A DNA stretch of 64,000 bases, taken from the NCBI RefSeq assembly GCF_001427585.1, contig NZ_LMGY01000001.1, positions 1,270-65,269 of the forward strand, read 5' to 3'. Shown here one piece after another: positions 54,606 through 63,729 of the stretch (positions are counted from its first letter, which is position 1; every line of letters begins with the position of its first letter). Both the position numbers and the translations under genes were made by a program. Source of the stretch: Pseudoxanthomonas sp. Root630 (GTDB lineage: Bacteria; Pseudomonadota; Gammaproteobacteria; Xanthomonadales; Xanthomonadaceae). A model generated the notes under the pieces. It saw only the letters and a program-made list of their open reading frames with translations. It was not told where the DNA came from and ran no database searches.

Positions 54606-55589
54606 ATGACGCTGACCCAACTCCGCTACCTGGTGGCGATCGCCGATGCCGACCTGAACATCACGCTGGCAGCGGCGCGCGTGCATGCCACCCAGCCCGG
54701 CCTGTCCAAGCAGCTCAAGCAATTGGAGGACGAACTCGGCTTCCTGCTGTTCGTCCGCAAGGGCCGCAGCCTGGAGAGCGTCACGCCGGCCGGCCAGGAA
54801 GTGATCGAGCGTTCGCGCCTGGTGCTGGCCGAAGCCAACAACATCCGCACCTACGCCGCCAACCAGCGCCGCGAGAGCCAGGGCCAGCTGGTGCTGGTCA
54901 CCACGCATACGCAGGCGCGCTTCGTGCTGCCGCCGGCCATCGCCCAGATCAAGCGCGACTACCCGCAGGTCAGCGTCCACCTGCAGCAGGCGCCGGAAAG
55001 CACCGCGCTGGACCTGCTCACCCAGGGCGATGCCGACATGGCGGTGGTCAGCACCGCCGGCGATCAGCCGCAGGCCGGCATCGCGGTGCCGCTGTACCGC
55101 TGGCGGCGGCTGGTACTGGTGCCGCGCGGCCATGCGCTGGAACAGGCGGGCGGCGTGCCGGCCATGGCCGACCTCGCCGAGCAGCCATTGATCAGCTACG
55201 AATCCTCGACGCGTCCTGGCTCTTCATTGCAGCGCGCGTTCGCCAAGGTCGGGCTGGAACCCAACATCGCGCTGACCGCGCTCGATGCCGACCTGATCAA
55301 GACCTACGTCCGCGCCGGATTGGGCGTGGGCCTGCTGGCGGAGATGGCGGTCAGCGCCGCGGATACCGACCTGCGCGCGTGGCCGGCACCGGCGGAGGTG
55401 AAGGAATGCATCGCATGGGCCGTGCTGCCGCGCGAACGCGTGCTGCGCGACTACGCGCTCGACCTGGTGCGCGCGCTGGCGCCGCAGATCGACCGTCGCG
55501 ACCTGCGCCGGGTGATCGACGGCAACCAGGATCCGGACTGGCCCGAACCGCCCACGTGGCAGGCGCTCACCCAGACCATCACGAGTTGA
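54606..55589 (+). CDS. cysB: LysR-type regulator CysB
   Basis: The activator of sulfate assimilation genes. It has 327 residues, with a helix-turn-helix in ITLAAARVHATQPGLSKQLK (about 18-37), and an inducer-binding domain (VLVTTHTQARFVLPPAIAQI; ESTALDLLTQGDADMAVVST; LISYESSTRPGSS; GLGVGLLAEMAV), all typical of CysB/Cbl, which sense N-acetylserine and sulfide. It is surrounded by its expected targets cysK, cysG and the cysHIJ/cysD genes. Confidence 0.93.
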   Translation: MTLTQLRYLVAIADADLNITLAAARVHATQPGLSKQLKQLEDELGFLLFVRKGRSLESVTPAGQEVIERSRLVLAEANNIRTYAANQRRESQGQLVLVTTHTQARFVLPPAIAQIKRDYPQVSVHLQQAPESTALDLLTQGDADMAVVSTAGDQPQAGIAVPLYRWRRLVLVPRGHALEQAGGVPAMADLAEQPLISYESSTRPGSSLQRAFAKVGLEPNIALTALDADLIKTYVRAGLGVGLLAEMAVSAADTDLRAWPAPAEVKECIAWAVLPRERVLRDYALDLVRALAPQIDRRDLRRVIDGNQDPDWPEPPTWQALTQTITS

Positions 55590-55672
55590 GCGATCACCCG
55601 TTGGCGTGATTGACGGAAACCGGCGTCCGGGCGACGCTGGCGGCATCTTCCCGGGCATGTGTCGGCATCCCC

Positions 55673-56017
55673 ATGAATCGCATTTCCAAGATGGTCGTGC
55701 GCATGTACGTGCCGGCGGCGGCGATCGCCGTGGGCGGATTCGCCACCGCCGAAGCCGTCACCCGCACCGGACGCACGCTGGGCGAGATCACGCCGCAGCG
55801 GTTGGCGTCGCTCGCGTTCCTGCTCGCGATCCTGCTGGGCACCGCCTGGGCGCTGCATTCCACCTGGCGGCTCTACCGCTGGGCCCGCGGTCGCGAGTTA
55901 CGCTGCGCCTGCGGCGGCATGATGTCGCGCGTGCGCTACGACCGGCAACGGCAGAAGTACCGCAAGTGCCTGGCCTGCGGCGGCACGTCGCTGGAAGGCG
56001 CGCACTGCGGCGGGTGA
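55673..56017 (+). CDS. Small membrane protein with a zinc-ribbon-like C-terminus
   Basis: A 114-residue protein with two predicted membrane helices (about 10-26 and 44-65) and a cytoplasmic tail containing ELRCACGGMM and YRKCLACGG, i.e. CxC and CxxC pairs 20 residues apart that could bind zinc. I do not recognise a family. The ATG at 55673 is favoured; in-frame upstream codons (from 55610) encode unremarkable residues. It follows cysB by 83 bases; there is no evident functional link. Confidence 0.65.
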   Translation: MNRISKMVVRMYVPAAAIAVGGFATAEAVTRTGRTLGEITPQRLASLAFLLAILLGTAWALHSTWRLYRWARGRELRCACGGMMSRVRYDRQRQKYRKCLACGGTSLEGAHCGG

Positions 56018-56039
56018 GCGCGGTCTGCTTGCCGGGTAA

Positions 56040-56063
56040 GGAGTGATACTGTAGTGTCACTCC
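56040..56063 (+). promoter_or_regulatory. Palindromic operator of the toxin-antitoxin operon
   Basis: GGAGTGATAC (56040-56049), TGTA, GTGTCACTCC (56054-56063) is an inverted repeat with one mismatch per arm. It ends exactly at the antitoxin ATG and thus spans the place where promoter -10 and ribosome site should be. The antitoxin or antitoxin/toxin complex should bind here. No Shine-Dalgarno exists at proper spacing, so the message may be leaderless. Confidence 0.7.
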
Positions 56064-56321
56064 ATGCGCACCGAACTCGTCACCACGCTGAAGCGCCAGG
56101 CCACCGACCTGCTGGCCGATATCGAGCGGGACAAGCAACCCATCCTGATCACCCAGCACGGGTTGCCCAGCGCGTATCTCGTCGACGTGGAAACCTATGA
56201 GACGCTGCTGGCGCGCATGGCGATGCTGGAAGGCATCGCGCGCGGCGAGCAGGCCATCGCTGAAGGCCGTGCGATCACCCATGATCAAGCCAGGGAACGG
56301 CTTGCCAGATGGTTGAGATAG
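56064..56321 (+). CDS. Phd/YefM-family antitoxin
   Basis: An 85-residue antitoxin with an N-terminal DNA-binding Phd fold (TELVTTLKRQATDLLADIER; KQPILITQHGLPSAYLVDVE) and a C-terminal helix (AIAEGRAITHDQARERLARW) that should wrap the toxin. It overlaps the toxin gene by 13 bases, the usual arrangement, and begins right after a palindromic operator. Confidence 0.9.
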   Translation: MRTELVTTLKRQATDLLADIERDKQPILITQHGLPSAYLVDVETYETLLARMAMLEGIARGEQAIAEGRAITHDQARERLARWLR

Positions 56322-56629
56322 TCTGGTCCGAACCGGCGCTGGCCGATCTCGACGCCATCGCCGACTACATTGCGCTGGACAATCCGGTCGCCGCCGCCGA
56401 ACTGGTGCAGCGTGTCTTCGCGCACGTGGACCATCTTGCGGAGCATCCGGACAGCGGCAGTCGTCCGCCGGAAATCAGGCGGGGACGCTATCGCCAGGTC
56501 GTCGAGCCTCCGTGTCGCGTCATCTACCGGCACGCGCAGGGCCGCGTGCTGATCCTGCACGTCATGCGCAACGAGCGCCTGTTGCGGCCGGGCATGTTGC
56601 AGCCGCGCAAGCCGCGGAAGGCACGCTGA
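56309..56629 (+). CDS. RelE/ParE-family toxin
   Basis: A 106-residue toxin with the ParE/RelE fold: MVEIVWSEPALADLDAIADY (strand 1 and helices), AAAELVQRVFAHVDHLAEHP, then the core strands RRGRYRQVVEPPCRVIYRH and RVLILHVMRNERLLRP. Arg/His residues at the end of the last strands are those expected in the active-site region, but whether it targets gyrase (ParE) or mRNA (RelE) cannot be decided. A basic tail (RPGMLQPRKPRKAR) extends beyond the core. Confidence 0.88.
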   Translation: MVEIVWSEPALADLDAIADYIALDNPVAAAELVQRVFAHVDHLAEHPDSGSRPPEIRRGRYRQVVEPPCRVIYRHAQGRVLILHVMRNERLLRPGMLQPRKPRKAR

Positions 56630-56635
56630 GAATCT

Positions 56636-57004
56636 TCAGCCTTCGCATCCCTGGCCGGTGCCGTCCTCTTTCGATACGCATTGCCGGAAGTCCTGCGGCA
56701 GGCCATGGATCTCGTGCGTCTTGCCCGGTGCGAGGGTGAAATCCTCGAGCGGCGTTCGCGCGCAGGCGGCCGGATTCGCCCCGGGCGCGGGCGCCGGGCA
56801 CTGTTCGGTGTAGACGCGATAGTGGCATTGCCCGCTCTCGCTGGCGAAGCACTCGAACCTCGCCACGCCATCGCGCAACGTGGTCTTGCTGAAGAGCGTA
56901 TCCACCCCGTTCTCGCTGCTGTGGTGGATCGTGGTGACGCTGGGTTTCTCGTTGCATCCTGCCAGGGCCAGCAGGCAGGACATCAGGGACGTGATGATGC
57001 GCAT
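56636..57004 (-). CDS. Small putative lipoprotein
   Basis: A 122-residue protein with a lipoprotein signal (MRIITSLMSCLLALAGC, lipidated Cys17) and a beta-rich mature part containing six further cysteines (FECFASESGQCHYRVYTEQC; PAACARTPLEDF; CVSKEDGTGQGCEG). The family is not recognised. The ATG at 57004 was chosen because it begins the signal peptide. It is convergent with the toxin gene and lies after the LytTR gene on the same strand. Confidence 0.7.
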   Translation of the reverse strand: MRIITSLMSCLLALAGCNEKPSVTTIHHSSENGVDTLFSKTTLRDGVARFECFASESGQCHYRVYTEQCPAPAPGANPAACARTPLEDFTLAPGKTHEIHGLPQDFRQCVSKEDGTGQGCEG

Positions 57005-57114
57005 GGCGGTTCCTCGGTTTCCATTCGGCAAGGGCATGCCCACCACGGCGCGTGAGCGCCATGCCGGCGATGCCACGTTGGATGCCGCACGGGGCGGCAG
57101 GGTTTACGTCGGCG

Positions 57115-57885
57115 CTACATGTTGCGGAACAGGCTCATGAAGGGCTGGCTGACGGTCAGCGTCTCCGGGCGGTTCTTCAGCTTCAGCCGGCCGCGACCGG
57201 TGTCGTCGCGGCTGACCGAGGCCACGGCCTTCATGTTGACGATGGTGGAACGGTGGATCTGCTTGAAGGTGGTGGCGTCCAGCGAGTCGAGCAGTTCGCG
57301 CAGCGGCGTGCGCAACAGGGATTCGCCGTCGGCCGTCATCACCGTGGTGTACTTGTTGTCGGCCTGGAAGTAGGCCACGTCGTCCACCATGATCAGCTTG
57401 GTGTCCTTGCCCGCGCTGGCCGTGATCCACACCAGCGGCGGCCTGGACGACGGCATCTCGCGTGCGGACAGGTGGCGCAGCAAGGCTTCGAGCGTGGCGC
57501 CGTCGGGGTGCCCGGCCGCTGCGCGCGCCTGGATGCGCTGCACGGTGGCCAGCAGCCGTTCGCGCGTGATCGGTTTCAGCAGGTAATCGATGGCGCCCTG
57601 TTCGAACGCATCGATCGCGTACTGGTCGTAAGCGGTGACGAACACCACCTGTGTGCGCGGGCTGGCATCGGCCAGGCCGCGCGCGACTTCGATGCCGGTC
57701 AGGCCGGGCATGCGGATATCGAGGAAGGCGACGTCGGGCTGCAACTCGGCGATCGATTCCAGCGCGCTGGCGCCGTCCTCGCATTCGGCGACGATCTCCA
57801 ACTGCGGCCACGCCTCTTTCAACAGTGAGGACAGCGCGGTGCGCAGCAGCTCCTCGTCTTCGGCGATCACGCCCCGGAAATTCAT
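57115..57885 (-). CDS. LytTR-family response regulator
   Basis: A 256-residue regulator with a receiver domain (acidic pair Glu9-Asp10, phospho-acceptor Asp56 in PDVAFLDIRMPG, conserved Lys in LLKPITRERL at about 107) and a C-terminal LytTR DNA-binding domain (about 150-256: DTKLIMVDDVAYFQADNKYT; HRSTIVNMKAVASV). It overlaps its histidine kinase gene by 4 bases. The domain order is the same as in AlgR, which controls twitching motility in Pseudomonas; whether it controls the pil genes here is speculation. Confidence 0.92.
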   Translation of the reverse strand: MNFRGVIAEDEELLRTALSSLLKEAWPQLEIVAECEDGASALESIAELQPDVAFLDIRMPGLTGIEVARGLADASPRTQVVFVTAYDQYAIDAFEQGAIDYLLKPITRERLLATVQRIQARAAAGHPDGATLEALLRHLSAREMPSSRPPLVWITASAGKDTKLIMVDDVAYFQADNKYTTVMTADGESLLRTPLRELLDSLDATTFKQIHRSTIVNMKAVASVSRDDTGRGRLKLKNRPETLTVSQPFMSLFRNM

Positions 57886-59156
57886 GCGGCACCTGCCTTG
57901 CCGGCCAGCGGCAGCGTCAGCGTGGCGGCGACGCCACTCGGGAAGTTGGACACGATGGCGAACGAGGCGTCGTTGCCGAAGGTCAGGCGCAGGCGTTCGC
58001 GCAGGTTCTTCAGGCCGATGCCGGTGCCGGCGCTCTGGCCGCCGAAGCCCTGTCCGTCGTCGGCGACGGTAAGGGTGGCGTGGTCGTCGTGCCGGCGGGC
58101 GAGGATCCAGATGGTGCCGCCGCCGGTCTTCGGTTCCAGGCCGTGCTTGATGGCGTTCTCGACCAGCGTCTGCAGCATCATGGAAGGCATGGGCACCGAC
58201 TTCAGTGCATCGGGCACTTCCACCTGCAGGTTCAGGCGCGAGCCCATGCGGATCTTCAGGATTTCCAGGTAGGCCTGGGTGCGCTCCAGTTCCTCGCCCA
58301 ACGTGGACAGCGTGTCGTCGGTGCGCGGCAACGAGCTGCGCAGGTACTGGATCAGGTGGCCGAGCATGATGTCGGCGCGCGGCGGATCGGTGCGGGTCAG
58401 CACCTGCGCGCTGGCCAGCGTGTTGTAGAGGAAGTGCGGTTCCACCTGCGCGTTGAGCAGATTCAGGCGCGCCACGGTCAATTCTTTCTCGCTGACGGTC
58501 TTCACGACATCGGCCTGTTCCTGGCGGCGCTGGTCGGCGACGCGGCGGGTGATGGCACGGGTGACGGCTTCGGCGTTCTCCACGTTGACGCCATCGTCGA
58601 GGACGAACAGGTCGAGCCACGCGCTCGCATCCGGGCCGACCATCAGGGTGATGCTGCTGGTGCCGTTGCCCGGTGTGACCGTGGCCTGCACCAGATCGCG
58701 CTTCACCGCGAAGCGGGCCATGATGTTGAAGCGCGAAGGCTGGCTGGGGCCGTCGAAACTGTCCACGCGGCGCACCTTGACCCGCACCTGCAGGCTGTCG
58801 GGGGCACTTTCCAGCTCTTCGGCGCGCGGAAGTTCGCGCAGCACGCCTTCGATCAGGGCGAAGGCCGCGGTCGTATCCAGCGGCACTTCGATCTGCCGGC
58901 GCTGCCGGCTCGACAGCGCGGCGCTGTCCAGGCGCCCGGTGATCAGCCAGATGCGGCGCAGGTGGCTGATCAGGCCGATCAGCACCGAGATCATCACCAG
59001 CGTCGCGGCCAGGTTGAACAGCCAGCTGGCGCCGCCGGACACGAACGTCCGGTCGAAGATGCCGTTCCACACGAAGCCCGCCATCAGGATCGCGCCGAAC
59101 CAGGCAACGAGGATGCGGATGATCAGGAGCAGGCTGGGGAACACGTCGGGCACCAC
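57882..59156 (-). CDS. LytS-type sensor histidine kinase
   Basis: A 424-residue membrane kinase. It has two N-terminal membrane helices (about 8-30 and 45-64), an uncharacterised cytoplasmic domain (about 85-205), a HisKA_7TM-like/His_kinase dimer region with phospho-acceptor His241 in NAQVEPHFLYNTLASAQVL, and an ATPase domain (MMLQTLVENAIKHGLEPKTG; ADDGQGFGG; GIGLKNLRERLRLTFG). The first codon is a GTG (59156) with another GTG directly after, and no clear Shine-Dalgarno, so the exact start is uncertain. It pairs with the LytTR regulator. Confidence 0.88.
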   Translation of the reverse strand: MVPDVFPSLLLIIRILVAWFGAILMAGFVWNGIFDRTFVSGGASWLFNLAATLVMISVLIGLISHLRRIWLITGRLDSAALSSRQRRQIEVPLDTTAAFALIEGVLRELPRAEELESAPDSLQVRVKVRRVDSFDGPSQPSRFNIMARFAVKRDLVQATVTPGNGTSSITLMVGPDASAWLDLFVLDDGVNVENAEAVTRAITRRVADQRRQEQADVVKTVSEKELTVARLNLLNAQVEPHFLYNTLASAQVLTRTDPPRADIMLGHLIQYLRSSLPRTDDTLSTLGEELERTQAYLEILKIRMGSRLNLQVEVPDALKSVPMPSMMLQTLVENAIKHGLEPKTGGGTIWILARRHDDHATLTVADDGQGFGGQSAGTGIGLKNLRERLRLTFGNDASFAIVSNFPSGVAATLTLPLAGKAGAA

Positions 59157-59284
59157 GGCTTGGGGAGTGCCGTGGAGGATAACGGTGTCGCCTGCGGAGG
59201 GAAGGGGGGCCGCGACGGAGCCGGTGATCCGGCGATGAAACGGGGCTGGCCCGGCGCGAATGCGTCAGGCCGCCGGGGTCGCCA

Positions 59285-59998
59285 TCAGACCTCGACGTGA
59301 ATCCCGCACTCGCGCTTCAGGCCGTTGAAGCGGGTGTCCTCCTCGCGCATGCCGGGTTCCCAGCGGCGCGTGGTGTGGAAGTCGCCGATCGACACGTAGC
59401 CCTGTTCCCACAGCGGGTGGTAGGGCAGGTCATGCTGCTTCATGTACTGCCAGACGTCGCGGTCGGTCCAGTCGACGATGGGGTTGACTTTCCAGCGGGC
59501 CTCGCGCTGCTGCAGCACCGGCGCGTTCGCACGGCTGGTGGACTGCGTGCGGCGCAGGCCGGTGAACCAGGTGCCCACGCCGAGGTCCTTCAGCGCGCGC
59601 TTCATCGGTTCCACCTTGCGCAGGCTGTTGTACTGCTCGATGCCGACCAGGCCCTGTTCCCACAGGCGACCGTGGCGGGCTTCCATCCAGGCGCGGCTGA
59701 CCAGCGGACGGAAGACCTGCAGGTTGAGTTTCAGGCGCTCGACCAGTTCGTCGGCGAAGCGGTAGGTCTCCGGGAACAGGTAGCCGGTGTCGATCAGGAT
59801 CACCGGCACGTCCGGCTTCTGCTGCGACACCATGTGCAGCAGTACCGCGGCCTGCGCGCCGAAGCTCGAGGACATCGCCGCTTCCGCCGGCCCGTGCTTG
59901 AGCGCCCAGGCGACCCGTTGCTCGGCCGTCTGCGTTTCCAGCCAGGCGTTGTGCTCGGCGATCTGGTCGGTGTCCAGGGAAAGGGCGGGGGCGCTCAT
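59285..59998 (-). CDS. cysH: Phosphoadenosine phosphosulfate (PAPS) reductase
   Basis: Reduces PAPS to sulfite with thioredoxin. It has 237 residues with the PP-loop-like region [15 protein letters not shown] (about 43-57), the [16 protein letters not shown] motif, and [12 protein letters not shown]. Its only cysteine is Cys231 in the C-terminal [10 protein letters not shown], the redox-active residue. The two CC pairs that bind the 4Fe-4S cluster of APS reductases are absent, so the substrate is PAPS. It overlaps cysI by 4 bases. Confidence 0.95.
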   Translation of the reverse strand: MSAPALSLDTDQIAEHNAWLETQTAEQRVAWALKHGPAEAAMSSSFGAQAAVLLHMVSQQKPDVPVILIDTGYLFPETYRFADELVERLKLNLQVFRPLVSRAWMEARHGRLWEQGLVGIEQYNSLRKVEPMKRALKDLGVGTWFTGLRRTQSTSRANAPVLQQREARWKVNPIVDWTDRDVWQYMKQHDLPYHPLWEQGYVSIGDFHTTRRWEPGMREEDTRFNGLKRECGIHVEV

Positions 59999-61698
59999 GC
60001 GTGCAGTTCCAGTGCGATCTGTCGGTGGGTGGGGTACGACGGCAGGGCGACCACGCCGCTGCGATGGAGGAAGTCGCCGAAGCCTTCGTCGTCGGCGCGT
60101 TCGCCGGCATAGCGCGCGAACAGGCCGTCGAGGGTGTCGAGGATCGCGGCTTCGTCGATGTTCTCGCGGTACAGCGTGTTGAGGCGCTGGCCGCGCGCGT
60201 CGCCGCCGAGCATCAGGTTGTAGCGGCCCGGCGCTTTGCCGACGAGGGCGATCTCGGCGAGGTAGGGGCGCGAGCAGCCGTTCGGGCACCCGGAGATGCG
60301 CAGCAGGATCGGCGCGTCGCGCAGGCCGTGCTTCTCCAGCAGCGGTTGCAGGCGGTCGGTGAAGTCGGGCAGGTAGCGTTCGGCTTCGGCCATCGCCAGG
60401 CCGCAGGTCGGCAGCGAGACGCAGGCCACGGCCGCGCGCTGCAGGGCGGTGCCCAGGCGCTGGCCGTCGTCCAGCCCGTGCGTCTTCACCAGCGCGTCGA
60501 TGCGCTCGCGTTCGCCCGCGGGAACACCGGCGATCACCAGGTTCTGGTTCGGCGTCATCCGGAACTCGCCACGATGCACGTTGGCGATCTCGCGCAGGCC
60601 GGTCAGGTGGGTGGCATGCGCGGTGTCGGCGATGCGACCGGCGAACAGGTGCAGGGTCAGGTGCCAGCGCCCGTCCTCGCCTTCCACCCAGCCGTAGCGG
60701 TCGCCGTTGTGGTCGAAGCGGAACGCGCGCACGGGCTGCAGGGCCACGCCGCTGCGGCGCTCGATCTCGCCGACCACCTTGTCCAGGCCATGGTCGTCGA
60801 TGGTGTACTTGAAGCGCGCGCGCTTGCGCAGCTCGCGGTTGCCGAGGTCGCGCTGGGTGGTGACGACGGCCGTGGCGACCTCGAGCAGCTGGTCGGGCGT
60901 GATGAAGCCGACCACGTTGCCGACGCGTGGGTAGGTCTCCGCATCGCCATGGGTCGCGCCCATGCCGCCGCCGATCACCAGGTTGAAACCGGCCAGCACA
61001 CCGCCTTCGAGGATGGCGATGAAGCCGAGGTCGTTGGCGAAGACATCCACGTCGTTGACCGGCGGCACCGCGAAGCCGATCTTGAACTTGCGCGGCAGGT
61101 AGGTGGCGCCGTAGATGGGCTCCTCTTCCTCGCCGCTGCCGGCCACGCGCTCCTCGTCCAGCCAGATTTCGTAGTAGGCACGCGTGTTCGGCAGCAGATG
61201 CCCGGACAGCGTCGCCGCCCAGGCCTGCACCTCGGCATGCGCACGCGATTCCAGCGGATTGGCCGCGACCAGCACGTTGCGGTTGACGTCGCCGCAGGCG
61301 GCCAGTGTGTCGATCAGCGCGGCATTGATGGCCTGCATCGTCGCCTTCAGTTCGCGCTTGATCACGCCGTGGTACTGGAACGCCTGCCGCGTGGTGATGC
61401 GCAGCGAATGGTTGGCGTATTGCGTGGCGATCGCATCCAGTTTCAGCCACTGCTCCGGCGTGACCACGCCGCCGGGCGTGCGCGTGCGGATCATGAACTG
61501 GTAGGCCGGCTCGAGCTTCTGCCGGCGGCGCTCGTCGCGCAGGTCGCGGTCGTCCTGCTGGTAGCTGCCGTGGTACTTGATCAGGGTCTGGTCCGATTCG
61601 CGCAGCGCGCCGGTGACCGGGTCGGCCAGGCTGTCGAGCAGGCTGCCGCGCAGGCGGTGGCTCTCGGATTTGATGTCTTCGACGGAGTGGCTGCTCAT
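59995..61698 (-). CDS. cysI: Sulfite reductase hemoprotein (beta) subunit
   Basis: Six-electron reduction of sulfite to sulfide, with siroheme and a 4Fe-4S cluster. It has 567 residues. The cluster/siroheme ligands are in [20 protein letters not shown] and [20 protein letters not shown] (Cx5C ... Cx3C). It also shows both ferredoxin-like repeats ([39 protein letters not shown]). It works with CysJ, encoded just upstream, and needs siroheme from CysG. Confidence 0.96.
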   Translation of the reverse strand: MSSHSVEDIKSESHRLRGSLLDSLADPVTGALRESDQTLIKYHGSYQQDDRDLRDERRRQKLEPAYQFMIRTRTPGGVVTPEQWLKLDAIATQYANHSLRITTRQAFQYHGVIKRELKATMQAINAALIDTLAACGDVNRNVLVAANPLESRAHAEVQAWAATLSGHLLPNTRAYYEIWLDEERVAGSGEEEEPIYGATYLPRKFKIGFAVPPVNDVDVFANDLGFIAILEGGVLAGFNLVIGGGMGATHGDAETYPRVGNVVGFITPDQLLEVATAVVTTQRDLGNRELRKRARFKYTIDDHGLDKVVGEIERRSGVALQPVRAFRFDHNGDRYGWVEGEDGRWHLTLHLFAGRIADTAHATHLTGLREIANVHRGEFRMTPNQNLVIAGVPAGERERIDALVKTHGLDDGQRLGTALQRAAVACVSLPTCGLAMAEAERYLPDFTDRLQPLLEKHGLRDAPILLRISGCPNGCSRPYLAEIALVGKAPGRYNLMLGGDARGQRLNTLYRENIDEAAILDTLDGLFARYAGERADDEGFGDFLHRSGVVALPSYPTHRQIALELHA

Positions 61699-61712
61699 GT
61701 TCGTTCTTTGGC

Positions 61713-61734
61713 GTGGGAGCGACGCAAGTCGCGA
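61713..61734 (+). repeat. REP family 2 element between cysJ and cysI, copy A
   Basis: A 22-base unit beginning GTGGGAGCGACGCAAGTCGC. It differs from the copies at 51824 and 61758 by one or two bases. It forms an inverted pair with 61758-61780, inside the 94-base cysJ-cysI spacer, where it may alter the ratio of the two messages by stabilising or terminating the transcript. Confidence 0.85.
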
Positions 61735-61757
61735 TGGCGCTGTCCGGGATACTGGGA

Positions 61758-61780
61758 TCGCGACTTACGTCGCTCCCACA
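61758..61780 (-). repeat. REP family 2 element between cysJ and cysI, copy B
   Basis: The inverted partner of 61713-61734 (TCGCGACTTACGTCGCTCCC and CACA); the spacer between the arms is 23 bases. One mismatch breaks perfect symmetry. It ends 12 bases before the stop of cysJ. Confidence 0.85.
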
Positions 61781-61792
61781 TCGGAGCCAGCG

Positions 61793-63658
61793 TCAATACA
61801 CATCGCGCCCGTAGCGCCCCTCCGTCTGCAGGTTCACCAGGTACTCGCGCGCCGAATCCTCGTCCAGCCCACCATGCTCGGCCACGATCGCCTGCAGGGC
61901 GGTGTGCACGTCCTTGCCCATGCCGATGGCGCCGCAGACGTACAGGTGCGCGCCGTTCTGCAGCCAGTCGTAGACCTCGCGGCCGCGCTCGCGCAGGCGG
62001 TCCTGCACGTAGATCTTGCGCGCCTGGTCGCGCGAGAAGGCCAGGTCCAGGCGGTGCAGCTCGCCGTTGCGCAGCGCGTCCTGCCATTCGCTCTGGTAGA
62101 AGAAGCCGTGGTTGAAGTGCGGGGCGCCGAAGAACAGCCAGTTGCGGCCGCGCGCACCGGTCTCCGCGCGTTCCTGCACGAAGCCGCGGAATGGCGCCAC
62201 GCCGGTGCCCGGGCCGATCATCAGGATGTCCCGACTGCCGTCGGCGGGTACGCGGAAGCGCTCGTTGGCTTCGATGTACACCGGCACCTGGTCGCCTTCG
62301 TCCAGCGCCGCCAGGAAACCGCTGGCCGCACCCCCATGCGCGTGGCCGAAGGCTTCGTAGCCCAGCACGTCCACGGTGAGGTGCGCTTCCTCGCCGACGC
62401 GCTTGCGGCTGGAGGCGATCGAGTACAGGCGCGGCGCGAGCGGGCGCAGTGCGGCGACCAGCTCCTGCGCGCTCCAGCCCGCGGGCCAGCGGCGCAACAC
62501 GTCGATCAGCTGGTGCGTATTGGACAGCTGCGCCAGCGCGGCGTTCTGCGCGGGTGCGAGCAGCGCGTTGAGTTCGTCCGCCTGCGCGTGCGCCGCATGC
62601 GTGGCCAGGAACGGGCGCGACAGCCGGGTCAGCTCGCGGCGCGCGGCCAGCCACTCGCGCAGCGGCAGGGTATCGCCGCTTTCGCTGACGGTGGCGTTGC
62701 CGTCCAGGCGCAGCGCATCGAGCACCGCATCCACGAGCGCCGAGGGGTTGCGGTGGCGAATGCCCAGCGCGTCGCCGGGTTCGTACTGCAGGCCGCTGCC
62801 TTCCAGCGACAGTTCGACATGGCGCACGTCCTTGTCGGCGGCGCCGTGCTGGCCGAAGCGCGGACCCTTGAAGTCGCGGCCGCTGATCCGCTGGTTGAGC
62901 AGCAGCTCGGCCGGGAACGGGTGCTCGTGCGACCACGCGGCGGCGTGACCCGGGCGCAGCGGGGTGACGGTCGCCAACGGGGTCGTGGCCGCCGCCGGTG
63001 CCTTCAGCAGGTCGCGGGCGTGGGCCAGGGCCTGCTCGCGCCACGGCGTGGCGACGGTGTCGATGTCGAGGTCGGCCAGGCCCGCGGCGAACAGCCGGCT
63101 GCCGCCGAGTTCGGCCAGGCGCGCATCCAGCCGCGACGCGATGCCGCAGAAGTCGGCATAGCTGGAGTCGCCCAGGCCGAGCACGGCGTACTTCAGTTCC
63201 GGCAGCTTCGGCGCACGCTTGCCGCGGAGGAACTCGACCAGGCCGATGCTGTCATCCGGCGGGTCGCCTTCGCCCTGGGTGCTGATGACGATATAGAGCA
63301 GGCGCTCGCTGGCCAGTTCGCGCTGCGGGTAGGCGTCGGCGCGCAACAGGCGGACCGACAGTCCGGCGGCTTCGGCCTGTTGGGACAGCGCCTCGGCGGC
63401 ACGGCGTGCGTTGCCGGTCTGGCTGCCGTAGACGATGGTCAGGCGCTGTGCGGCCTGCGCACCGGCGGCAGGGGAGATCGCTTTCGGCAACGCGGCGGGC
63501 GAGGCCTGCGGCGCCAGCTGGGCCTGCGCCAGGCCGGCGGCATAGCCGGAGATCCACCACAGGCTCGCGCCATCCAGGCCGGACACCGCCTGGGCCAGCA
63601 GCGCCCGCCGTTCCTCCGCGAGGGGGATGGGGGCGAGGACAGGCTGGGTGGCGGACAT
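61793..63658 (-). CDS. cysJ: Sulfite reductase flavoprotein (alpha) subunit
   Basis: Passes electrons from NADPH via FAD and FMN to CysI. It has 621 residues: a flavodoxin domain (LTIVYGSQTGNARRAAEALS; STQGEGDPPD; GLGDSSYADFCG), a linker and FAD domain (LAPRLYSIASSRKRVGEEAH), and the NADP-binding domain (ILMIGPGTGVAPFRGFVQER; VYVQDRLRE-type; YVCGAIGMGKDVH), ending in DVY with a terminal aromatic residue as in the ferredoxin-NADP reductase superfamily. It is divergent from cysD. Confidence 0.96.
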   Translation of the reverse strand: MSATQPVLAPIPLAEERRALLAQAVSGLDGASLWWISGYAAGLAQAQLAPQASPAALPKAISPAAGAQAAQRLTIVYGSQTGNARRAAEALSQQAEAAGLSVRLLRADAYPQRELASERLLYIVISTQGEGDPPDDSIGLVEFLRGKRAPKLPELKYAVLGLGDSSYADFCGIASRLDARLAELGGSRLFAAGLADLDIDTVATPWREQALAHARDLLKAPAAATTPLATVTPLRPGHAAAWSHEHPFPAELLLNQRISGRDFKGPRFGQHGAADKDVRHVELSLEGSGLQYEPGDALGIRHRNPSALVDAVLDALRLDGNATVSESGDTLPLREWLAARRELTRLSRPFLATHAAHAQADELNALLAPAQNAALAQLSNTHQLIDVLRRWPAGWSAQELVAALRPLAPRLYSIASSRKRVGEEAHLTVDVLGYEAFGHAHGGAASGFLAALDEGDQVPVYIEANERFRVPADGSRDILMIGPGTGVAPFRGFVQERAETGARGRNWLFFGAPHFNHGFFYQSEWQDALRNGELHRLDLAFSRDQARKIYVQDRLRERGREVYDWLQNGAHLYVCGAIGMGKDVHTALQAIVAEHGGLDEDSAREYLVNLQTEGRYGRDVY

Positions 63659-63729
63659 CGGCAGGGCCCACGGGCGCGACTGGGACGGTCGATGTTAGGA
63701 ACCCGTTCCCGCGGGCAGAAAGGACGCAT

